DNA of 64,000 nucleotides from Myxocyprinus asiaticus (lineage: Eukaryota > Chordata > Actinopteri > Cypriniformes > Catostomidae): contig NC_059385.1 in NCBI RefSeq assembly GCF_019703515.2, positions 36,281,001 to 36,345,000 on the forward strand. Direction: 5' to 3'. The notes beneath the pieces are model-generated. The model saw nothing but the letters and a program-made list of their open reading frames with translations. It did not search any database and had not been told where the DNA came from. Position numbers and translations under genes: made by a program. This document shows positions 22,045-31,794 of the stretch, one piece after another. Each line of letters starts with the position of its first letter. Within the stretch, counting starts at the first letter, position 1.

Positions 22045-23017
22045 GTATAATATATATATATATATCAGCCGCAGCCCGTGCATTTTAAGTCTAGCCCTTA
22101 AGAGCGATTCAAACACAGTTTCACAATGAATAAGACACCGTACTCATACATGACGTGGCAGTCAACTGATAATTTTAATTGACATTTTAAAAGCACATCC
22201 ACGCACGAAAGCCAGAACCAAGGAGGTTTAACACCAAGAAAAAGCTATCTAAAAATATTTGTGATTTAAATGTTGCTTGCAATAAATTTTGTTTCGTAAG
22301 GTTACACGGTTACTTTTCAAAATTTGATCCGACACTGAATGCTCAAGCAGCCTAATTTACACTTAGAAAACTCCTGATGTTGCTTTAACAATGCAAAACG
22401 CACTACCAATTTTCTTGAAGTGAAAGAAAAGGAATTTTCCTTTTCTGTTTAATTAATCAATCGATCATGCAGAACATCTCAGGTTTTTAAATCCATAAGG
22501 ATCTCTTTCTCAACGGCAATAACAGCAGTGACAGCTGACTCGTCAGCAAGATCTCGCTCTTCGCTTTCAAGTTACATACATCACTTAAAGCGTGACTGCA
22601 TCACTCAAGGCCAGCTAGAAGGCCTGGACTGGGACATATCCAAAAGACCACACCCACCAAGAACAAATAAGTCAATCTGATTGGCTGATGAATCTACCAA
22701 TCTGACTTTAGATGCCTATTCACTGCAGTGTTGAGGGATTCTGTAGAAATTCTGAAGGCCTGACAGGGTGGGTAAAAAGCTTGATTTCGAGCATGCGATC
22801 TGTGAAACAGTTGTCACACTTTGCTTGTAAGCATCAAGGAATAAATTCTGGTTGGATAAATTATTTTTTTTTGCTTTTCGTTTGTAGATTAATTAGGAGT
22901 GGAAAGCGATTGAAAATACATAGGCAAAAAGGTCAATGAGAATGAAAGGATGAAAAAATATTTATTTATTAGGCATGTTATGCCAGCAGAGAAGGCTTTG
23001 CTGGCCTTGAGAAATCA
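22045..23017. repeat. Unclassified interspersed sequence bounded by (TA)n
   Basis: It begins after a short TA tract with CAGCCGCAGCCCGTGCATTT and ends GAGAAATCACCACTGATATA. Both edges touch TA repeats. No transposase or tRNA-like head is visible. Probably an old non-autonomous DNA element; inference only. Confidence 0.35.
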
Positions 23018-23043
23018 CCACTGATATATATATATATCAGTGG
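23018..23043. repeat. 26-bp perfect palindrome
   Basis: CCACTGATATATA is followed directly by its exact inverse TATATATCAGTGG. It lies 3 bases left of the TA target of Tc1 copy 3. Confidence 0.9.
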
Positions 23044-23048
23044 CAATA

Positions 23049-24146
23049 CAGTGAGGGAAATAATTATTGAACGCGTCAGCATTTTCTTTCAGTAAATATA
23101 TTTTTAATGAGGCTATTCACTTGACATTTTCACCAGACATCAGTTTTAACTCAAGAAATCCGCAAATGTAAAGAATTCACAACATTGAAGTCCATAAATA
23201 AAGTTGTGTAATAAAGTGGAATGACACAGGAAAAAGTATTGAACACGCTAAGAAAAAGCAGTTCTCCAAGGCAAGGAACCAGCTGAAATCTGTTAGTAGT
23301 TAGAAAGTAATTATACCTCCTATCTGTGCAAATTAATATCAGCTGGGTTAGTAAATTGATGGTCTATAAAAAGGAATTTCGTTACCAAGGTGTCACACAA
23401 GAAACATCTCATGATGGGTAAAAGCAAAGAGCTCTCCCAAGACCTTCGCAACCTTATTGTTGCGAAACATATTGATGGAATTGGATACAGACGTATTTCA
23501 AAACTTCTGAATCTTCCAGTAGGCACCATTGGGGCCATTATCCGCAAGTGGAAGCAACATCACTCCGTCATCAACCAGCCATGCACAGGAGCTCCTCACA
23601 AGATTTCTGACCAGGGAGTCAGAAGAATAGTCAGAAGTGTAGCCCAAGAGCCCAGGACCACTCGGAAAGAGCTCCGGAAACACTTGGAGGCAGCAGGTAC
23701 CATCGTCACAGAGAAAACAATAGGCAGTGCACTCCACCGCCATGGCCTCTATGCACGCTCACCCCGCAAGACTCCATTACAAAAGAAAAGGCGTGTCGAA
23801 GCTCATGTAGTCTGTGTAGTCTGGTCAGACGAGAGCAAAATTGAACTTTTTGGCTGTCATACTACACACCATGTTTGGAGAAGAAATGGCACTGCACATC
23901 ACCCTAAAAACACTATACCAACAGTGAAGTTTGGAGGTGGAAGCATCATGGTGTGGGGCTGTTTTTCATCGCATGGTACTGGCAGATTTCATATAATTGA
24001 AGGAACGATGAATGGAGCCCTTTGTTTAGAAGAATGGGCCAAAATCACACCTGAATACTGTGGCCAATTAATTTCTTCATACAGGAAGCGTCTTGAAGCT
24101 GTCATTACAAACAAGGGCTTCTCCGCTAAGTATTAAATAAATTTCT
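23049..24146 (+). mobile_element. Tc1-like DNA transposon 3 (3' end missing)
   Basis: The left terminus CAGTGAGGGAAATAATTATT after TA (23047-23048) opens a long inverted repeat, with the second GTATTGAACACGCTAAG repeat at 23238. The element shares sequence throughout with copy 5 at 49942-51513. It ends abruptly at about 24146, just after the transposase stop codon, where a different Tc1 begins. The right inverted repeat is therefore lost. Confidence 0.88.
23390..24136 (+). pseudogene. Tc1-like transposase with in-frame internal deletion (248 residues)
   Basis: The frame is open from MSHKKHLMMGKSKEL; the usual start is probably MGKSKEL at 23417. It has an N-terminal paired-like helix-turn-helix region (residues 10-120), the first catalytic Asp in [10 protein letters not shown] and the [15 protein letters not shown] motif. 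Then EGTMNGA jumps to [13 protein letters not shown]. Compared with copy 5 the deletion removes the second Asp (QQDNDPKHT) and the Glu (NPIEHLW), but keeps the frame through to KGFSAKY. Catalytically dead; DNA binding may remain. Confidence 0.88.
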
Positions 24147-24181
24147 CGCAGTGTCAGACCACATGCAAAAACACCTGCACA

Positions 24182-25007
24182 GGATCGGTACATCCGAATA
24201 TCACACCTGCGTGACAGGTACAGGATGGCAACAACAACTGTCCGAGTTACACCAGGAATGCACAATCCCTCCATCAGTGCTCAGACTGTCCGCAATAGGC
24301 TGTGAGAGGCTGGATTGAGGGCTTGTATGCCTGTTGTAAGGCAGGTCCTTACCAGACATCACCGGCAACAACGTCGCCTATGGGCACAAACCCACCTTCG
24401 CTGGACCAGACAGGACTGGCAAAAAGTGCTCTTCACTGACGAGTCGCGGTTTCATCTCACCTGGGGTGATGGTCGAACTCGCATTTATCGTCGAAGGAAT
24501 GAGCGTTACACCAAGGCCTGTACACTGGAGCGGGAACGATTTGGAGGTGGAGGGTCTGTCATGGTCTGGGGCGGAGTGTCACATCATCATCGGACTGAAC
24601 TTGTTGTCATTGCAGGCAATTTCAACACTGTGCATTACAGGGAAGACATCCTCCTCCCTTATGTGGTACCCTTCCTGCAGGCTCATCCTGACATGACCCT
24701 CCAGCATGACAATGCCACCAGTCATACTGCTCGTTCTGTGCGTGATTTCCTGCAAGACAGGAATGTCAGTGTTCTGCTATGGCCAGCGAAGAGCCCGGAT
24801 CTCAATTCCATTGAACATGTCTGGGACCTGCTGGATCGGAGGGTGAGGGCTAGGGCCATTCCCCCCAGAAATGTCCGGGAACTTGCAAGTGCCTTGGTGG
24901 AAGAATGGGGTAACATCTTACAGCAAGAACTAGCAAATCTGGTGCAGTTCATGAGGAGGAGATGCACTGCAGTACTTAATGCAGCTGGTGGCCACACCAG
25001 ATACTGA
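24182..25007 (+). pseudogene. Tc1-like transposase, N-terminally truncated, one premature stop
   Basis: The frame reads DRYIRISHLRDRYRMATTTV, then a stop (TGA, about 24309) in VRNRL*EAGLRA. After that it is open to GGHTRY. The catalytic motifs FTDESRF, LQHDNATSHTARS and NSIEHVWDLLDRR are all present. The first ATG after the stop is at 24315, giving 230 residues. The N-terminal half of the DNA-binding domain is absent. Confidence 0.85.
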
Positions 25008-25018
25008 CTGTTACTTTT
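25004..25018. repeat. Target-site duplication of L1 copy C (left)
   Basis: CTGACTGTTACTTTT, identical to 29458-29472. The left copy runs into the poly(T) that is the L1 poly(A) tail on the other strand. Confidence 0.88.
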
Positions 25019-25365
25019 TTTTTAATTAACATTTTATTGATTCATAGAAAACAACACAACAGAGAAAACACAACATATACACACCGAATCAACATTTAAC
25101 TTTTAACCTTCATTAATATCCCTCCCCAAACACCAACCCCACCCCAAATAACACTCCTGTGGTCACATAAAATAATCCACACACAAAAAATAAAATAAAA
25201 AAATAAAATAAACAAATAAATAATAAAATATATAATAAACATGCATAATTAAACTAAACATCTCTCTCCTCATCCCTTCCCCTAGAGTCCCCCAAAACTG
25301 CCAAATACCTACCCCACTTCTTAAAAAACAAGTCCACCAGCCCCAGCCTTCCATCTATCAACTTC

Positions 25366-27660
25366 TCAAATGCCGCTACCCTCCCCATCTCCGCACACTA
25401 CTTTGGAAATGGTGGCGCTCTGTCTGACTTCCAACCCATTAAAATAATTTGTCTGCCAATCATCATGCCAGTCAGAACCCAATTTTTTTATATATTTGTC
25501 CCCCGAATTTATAACTTCCCCATCGCCCAAAATACAAAGTCTGGGGCAAAGTAAAATTTGAGTGCCCAGAATGTCACACAAATAATTCTGAACCTTTAAC
25601 CAAAAATATTGGATCTTCACACATCCCCAGAAAACATGGGCTATGTCTCCAACTTCTGACTGGCATCGCCAGCAGGTGGATGTGCCTTTAAGACCAAGCC
25701 TATGTAATCTAGAGGGGGTCCAATAAAATATTTGTAAAATCTTAAATTGCATAAGGCGAACCCTTGCATCTCTAGATGCAGACTTGACATTTTTCAGAAT
25801 CTTAGTCCACACTCAATACTTCAATACCAAGTTCAAGTCTTTCTCCCATAATCTCTTAATAGAAGTTAAAGCTCCATCCCCCAGACTCTGAATCAGCAGG
25901 GAGTAATACACTGATGCCTCATGACCTTTCCCAAAAGCAGTAATCACCTCTCCCAAAGTATCTGTCATTTTTGGGGGGTGTGTGCTACTCCCAAAAACAG
26001 TACAGAGCATGTGGCGCAGCTGTAAATACCTATAAACTGAGAGCTATGAATCCCAAAATGATGACCCAAATTCTCAAAAGATCTCAACACTCCACTCTCA
26101 TACAGGTCGCCGAGTGTAGCAACCCCCCTCACAATCCACTCTGACCAACAGAAAGGGGACTTGTTGATACATAATTTTGGGTTAACCCATATGCTCGAGG
26201 CAACATTTAAATAAATGTCCGAATTGAATACTCAATTCGTGAATACTCAAATTTGAGATAATGGGGTGTGACTTAACTTCTCCAGTTAGTTTGATAGAAA
26301 GGCTTTGCAATGGCGAAACTGGGGCAAGGACTTCCTGTTCAATAGAAAACCAGGGAGCGGCTCTTTCAGGTGGAAGCGACCAATGAGCCAGATGCCTGAG
26401 ACCGAACACATAATAATAAAACAACATTTTGAGTAGGCCTAGCCCACCTTTGTCAATCGGCCTATGTAATTTGTTGAAATGTAGTCTGGTATGTTAACCA
26501 TTCCAAATGAAGGACTTCGCTATGTTATCAAATTGCTTGAAATAAGAGAGGGGGATATCTTTAGGGAGTGACTGTAGCAGGTAGTTGAATTTTGGAATAC
26601 AGTTCATTTTAATAACATTAGCCTTCCCAATCATTGATAAATGTAATGAAGCCCATCTGTCAACATCACACGAAAATATTTAATTAAAGGGTCAAAATTA
26701 ACTCTGACTAAATCAGACAAATTTGCTGGGAATAAAATACCCAAATACTTAAGCGCCCAGCTGGAAGGCCGTTACTGGGCAGTACGTTGTCAGAGCCAGA
26801 TCTTCGGATTTAGACCAACTGACTTTATATCCTGAGAGCTTGGAAAAGGAATTAATAATTCTGTGGAGGCAAGGCATATACTGTATCTAGTTGGGTCAGA
26901 GTCAAATAATAAAATATCATCTGTGTAAAGCAAAAGCTTATGCGCCATATCTCCCACCACTACCCCTGGAAAATCATCCTCCTTTCTTATCGCAGCTGCT
27001 AATGGTTCCAGGGCAAGACAGAACAATAATGGGGGAAAAGGGCAACCCTGCCGAGTGCCCCTATCCAGAGTAAAATAATCTGAAATTAATCCATTTGTTT
27101 TTACTGCTGCTACAGGGTGTCTATAAAGTAACTTAAACCATCCAATAAAAGTACTGCTGAACCCATTAATTTCCAAAATCTTAAAAAGATAATCCCATTC
27201 TACCATATCAAACGTCTTTTCGGCATCAAGTGAGATGGCAGCGACTGGAGACTGATCATTTGCCACTGACCACATGATATTGATGAAACGCCTAATGTTA
27301 TCAGAAGAGCTACGGCCCCGAATAAACCCCACCTGATCTATATGTATAAGTGATGTCATAACTTTACTTAATTTTTGACAACATTTTTACATCTAACTGG
27401 ATCAGGGAAATTGGACGGTAACTTTTACACTCGCTTGGATCTTTGTCCTTTTTAAGAATCAGACTGTCATGGTTGGGGGAAGCTTTCCTTTAATGATTCT
27501 GTATAAACTTCTAACAAAAGTGGAGCCAATTCTGTAGCATAAGATCTGAAAAATTCAGCGGCAATACCATCTGGCCCCGGAACCTTGCCTGTAGGTAAGG
27601 ACTTAATTACCTCGTCAATCTCCTCCAAGGTTATCTCAGAATCAAGAGAGTTTTTTGCTC
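25366..27660 (-). pseudogene. L1 ORF2 remnant, copy C (RT and C-terminal Cys-rich region)
   Basis: RT pieces lie at 27359-26790 ([20 protein letters not shown], then GTRQGCP and YTDDILLF). A region at 26427-26182 precedes the C-terminal domain at 25812-25366 with LKGTSTCWRCQSEVGDIAHV and WGC, the zf-RVT-like motif of LINE ORF2 proteins. Several stops and shifts separate the pieces. YTDD keeps both catalytic Asp residues. Confidence 0.83.
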
Positions 27661-28500
27661 AGTCGTCACAAATTTTGTGAGGCAAAATTACATAACAGAA
27701 AATACTTTGTAAAACAGACCCCAGCCAACAGGCAGAATAACCGAAAAAACATGTAGACTCATTCACAGAACTGTCTCAAAGGTGTGTTCCTCCACAAAAC
27801 AAATTTCAGCTGATATAACGCCATTCAGTTTCCTCAGACAGACAACCAAGTGTTCAGTGAGCCGGCTGTTTATGAGTACGGCAGATGACTTAATCATTGT
27901 AATGTCCTTTAAAAATACTCCACAAAAACAAACTCCAGCCAACAGGAGGCACAAGCACAAAGAACGAACAGATTCATCCACAACTGTCCCGAAGCAGTGT
28001 AATTCCACAAAACGAGCTCCAGCCACTAGTTGGAACCAGCACAAAAATAAATAAAACAGGCATCCCGGTTCCTTGGATGATCAAGTGTGTATTGAGTGAG
28101 ACAAATTCACTCGGAGGCCGCATAAAAAAAAATACACCATGACTTACTCAGTCCATCAACTTTATAAAAGACGTCCTTTATGTGAGCATGTAGATATTTT
28201 GTGGTCATCCATAGTGTCTATTCTAAATCTGGTTAGGAATTTCAGTGTAAAAATGATCTTCCATCAGTATAAAAGTTTCTTGAAGGAAGTGTTACTTCAT
28301 GAAATACACTCCAGCCACAAGGCGGAGCCAACGCAAAAAGAAACAAAAAATGGCGCCCAGCTTCCTCAGATAATACAGTCGCTCAACCGCGAGTCAGTCC
28401 ACTAATATAAGAAACATCAAATGGCGCCCAGCTTCCTCAGACAATCAAGTGTATGTTCAGCGAGTCAAACCAATAATATAAGAAACATCAAACAGCTTAC

Positions 28501-29320
28501 TCACTCCAGTGTGTTTATGAAGGACAGTGCTTGTTTTGGACATGTAAATACAGTACTTTGTGACCATCCTTCGTTTCTATTCTCAGTTTGGCCAGAAACA
28601 TCAATGCAAAAGCAATCTTCCTTTGATGTAAAAGTTTTTACATTACTTGAACCGATCGCGTTTCTCTCTTGTCGAATTCGCAAAATCCGGGAACAAGACA
28701 ATATTGTGATTCTTTCAAGAAAGCTTTCCTTTGCTCCTCGCATGTTGCAACACGAGATCTTTATCGGATGATCTCCCTCAGCAGATCCGCAAGCCGGGAC
28801 TCTGTGAGCTCACTTGATTTCCAGTTGATGGCCTGTTATGTTGAGCAGACTCGGGAAGAGCTCATCCAGGAATTTCACCATATCTCTGCCCTCTTCATGC
28901 TCAGGAATTCCAATTACCCGTATATTGTTCCTTCGGCTCATATTTTCAAGATATTCCAGTTTTTCCAAAATGTATTCCAAGTCTGTTCTGGATGTGGGCG
29001 GATTAGCGGATAATTCCCTTTCTGATGACTCAAGATAATCGATTAGTTTCTCAACATCCGACACTCTTGTGACCAACTCAAAGAATTTTGTTTCCATCGC
29101 CGTAATCGATTGACGTATTACAGCGAGATCCTCCAAATCAGCAACAACCATCGTCAGTATCACCGAGATGTTGGACAGTTGACGCTGAATTTCTTCTCCC
29201 GACATGCTCCCCAAATCGAGACCCTGCCCGGGGGTAGATGTAGCCTGCCCGGGGGTGTCAGCTTGAGCACGTAAGTGTCTTTTAATGTCTCCAGAGTGAG
29301 GATTTTGACTTCTTTGCCAT
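28501..29320 (-). pseudogene. L1 ORF1, copy C (degenerate)
   Basis: The best piece, 29214-28810, reads IQRQLSNISVILTMVVADLE through [18 protein letters not shown] to LNITGHQLEIK. A deletion near 28790 removes the RPRSILAKF segment. The remaining C-terminus with [16 protein letters not shown] sequence is at 28743-28501 in another frame. Confidence 0.75.
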
Positions 29321-29457
29321 GTTTACCTCAAAGAGCAAATATGTAATTGGGTGTATCGAATCTAACCAGATTATAACATAAAATAATTTAAAAACTAGCA
29401 AAGTGCGCAGAGCTCGTGATTCACACGTCTGCTTCTCGCATGGCGTCCCTCTGTCTC

Positions 29458-29472
29458 CTGACTGTTACTTTT
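29458..29472. repeat. Target-site duplication of L1 copy C (right)
   Basis: Second copy of CTGACTGTTACTTTT; Tc1 copy 4 resumes at 29473. Confidence 0.88.
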
Positions 29473-29655
29473 GATTTTGACCCCCCCTTTGTTCAGGGAC
29501 ACATTATTCCATTTCTGTTAGTCACATGTCTGTGAAACTTGTTCAGTTTATGTCTTAGTTGTTGAATTTTTTTATGTTCATACAAATATTTACATGTTCA
29601 TTTTGCTGAAAATAAAAGCAGTTGAAAGTGGGAGGACGTTTCTTTTTATATATAC

Positions 29656-29879
29656 TGTATACACAGTACTGTGCAAAATTTTAGGGACTTGTGAAAAATG
29701 TTGCATAGTGAGATGTCTTCAAAAATAATGACATAAATAGTTGCTGAAGATATAATTAACCATCTTAAGACAAATGCATTTGTGAAACATCTTATTTGCC
29801 TAAGACCTCCGCTATCAAACACAATTTGTAAACAATAAAGTTGAGATAATGCAGACAGATGGCTTCAACAGAAGCATAT
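29656..29879. repeat. Tc1-like terminal fragment or MITE
   Basis: CACAGTACTGTGCAAAATTT, TAGGGACTTGTGAAAAATGT and the following sequence look like the terminal repeat of a Tc1-type element. The sequence continues after the hAT-like insertion at 30731. No transposase is seen. Confidence 0.5.
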
Positions 29880-29887
29880 ACCATTGA

Positions 29888-30730
29888 CAGGGTTGGGAGG
29901 GTTACTTTTGAAATGTATTCCACTACATATTTCAGAATACATGCTGTAAAATGTAATTTGTAACGTATTCCGTTAGATTACTCAAGGTCAGTAACATATT
30001 TTAAATACTTTGGATTACTTCTTCAGCACTGGTAGATTTTTCCACTTGTTTTGACTATAAAAACTCTGCCAGTACAGTAAGACAAAATACACGTTAAAAA
30101 TACATTCTCTGAAAAACCTCAATATCTTATGCAGTGTTGTTTCTAAAACAAGATACATCAGATTGATCTTGTTTTAAGGATTTTTAGATATTTTTACAGG
30201 AAAATACAAAAATTATCATCAAGAATACGATTTTTGCCCTAATATCAAAGGTCTTACTAGAAAAAAAGACATTTTTATTCAACATGAATTTTCTTGATAA
30301 AAAATATGATCGTGTCTGGTAACATGTGCATGTAAAATGGCTAGAAATATCATTTTAGCTTAGTGTAAAGCTGACAGTTTACCCAAGGTTTATTTCTATT
30401 TCTTCTGCTCCAAACTTACTTCAAACGTACTTCTCTGTCTGCTCGTATGAATGTAACACATCATAAAAAAGTGTTTCACCGCTGTTCAAATGCTCTTTGG
30501 ATCGCATTATTTATATGTATAAATGTTTTCCATCTGAAAGGACTAAATATTAAATGAAACAAATGACAATAAAATGCAAAGTAATCTCTTCAGTAATTAA
30601 AATACTTTTTGAATGTAACTATTCTAATTACCAATGATTTAAATTGTAACTGTAGTGGAATACAGTTACTTATATTTTGTATTTTAAATAAGTAATCCCG
30701 TTACTTGTATTCCGTTACTCCCCAACACTG
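29888..30730. mobile_element. hAT-like MITE with perfect 8-bp target-site duplication
   Basis: The ends CAGGGTTGGGAGGGTTACTT (left) and CAGTGTTGGGGAGTAACGGA (inverse of right) mirror each other. ACCATTGA is duplicated at 29880-29887 and 30731-30738. The 843 bp is rich in ATTCCRTTA and GTAAC motifs and has no coding frame. The 8-bp duplication and the termini fit the hAT superfamily. Confidence 0.88.
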
Positions 30731-30738
30731 ACCATTGA

Positions 30739-31164
30739 TGAACAACCTCGTAGCTCACGATAGGTCTGTCTTTAAAGTTTTATAAGTTATCTTTGAAAAT
30801 CAGTTTGTCTGGGATAAATGCATGGGATTTTTACTTCCGGAACCAGATTGTTGCCTTATTATTCAGCCCCGCTGAATTTCCTCCTATTTGTATTAGAGTG
30901 CACTGAGAAGAGTCGTTCAAAATGGACTAAGTGTGGAGCACAGAAAGTATTTTTCATCACAGAGTTGATGTGTGAGCCTACAGCACTATGTGAAAATTCT
31001 CATGAGGTGTTTTTTCTTTCACTGTAAATGTTCATTTTTTAATTGGATCTGCAGATCACATTCAGACAGCTATGACACACTTCACTTTTCATAATACAAG
31101 TGCTTAATTGTTATACATGTAATTCTCTTTAATTGTTTGGTTTCAACTTGTTAATAATTTGTGT
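30739..31164. other. Intergenic sequence
   Basis: Between the MITE and the Rex1-like LINE. Short open frames only; nothing recognised. Confidence 0.4.
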
Positions 31165-31300
31165 TAAAATATCAAATCAATCAAATCACTTTATTGTCAC
31201 ACAGCCATATACACAAGTGCAATGGTGTGTGAAATTCTTGGGTGCAGTTCCGATCAACATAGCAGTCGTGACAGTGATGAGACATATACCAATTTACAAT

Positions 31301-31478
31301 AACATCAAATTAACACAACACAATTTAAGCATCTGTTATACACATAATTACACTCAACTTAAAACATCAAATTAACACAACACAATTTAAACATCTGTTA
31401 TACATAATTACACAACTTAAAACATCAAATTAACACAACACAATTTAAACATCTGTTATACACATAATTACACTCAAC
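31301..31478. repeat. Tandem repeat, three units of about 60 bp
   Basis: Units at 31301-31361, 31362-31420 and 31421-31478 each start AACATCAAATTAACACAACA and contain CATCTGTTATACA. They lie in the 3' UTR of the Rex1-like LINE. Confidence 0.9.
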
Positions 31479-31794
31479 AATATACAAATAATAACATACA
31501 CTGTACAGTATACAATATGCTGTTTTTGTTTTTTTGTTTTTTACTATATAGATACTATATAGATACACATTATTAAATTAAAATTAAATTAAAAATTAAA
31601 ATATATAAAAAAAAGTATATATATATATATATATATACAGAATGTACAGTATTGTACTGTATTGACATTCAGGCTGTCGGTTGATAGTCAGTTGTTAAGA
31701 GAGACATAATATAATAATAATATAATTTATGACAGTCCGGTGTGAGATAAAAGAGTAATAAAGTGCAGGGCTGATGTATTTTGATCGTGGGAGA

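Larger units (their letters stand above)
25019..29457 (-). mobile_element. L1-type LINE, copy C (internally deleted, 15-bp target duplication)
   Basis: On the minus strand it starts at 29457 (GGAGACAGAGGGACGCCATG), carries ORF1, the spacer (28480-27670), then an abrupt join at about 27665 into the middle of ORF2. It runs through the RT and C-terminal zinc-knuckle region to AATAAA and poly(A) at about 25040-25019. The 5' start and tail are both present and flanked by duplicated CTGACTGTTACTTTT. About 1.5-2 kb of ORF2 (endonuclease and the start of RT) is missing. Confidence 0.88.
24147..29648 (+). mobile_element. Tc1-like DNA transposon 4 (5' truncated, split by L1 copy C)
   Basis: Transposase sequence starts mid-gene at 24147 and runs to the stop at 25005-25007. 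The 3' region continues after the L1 at 29473 (GATTTTGACCCCCCCTTTGT) to the usual TTTCTTTTTATATA end near 29648. The break lies exactly within the sequence duplicated by the L1 insertion. Confidence 0.88.
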
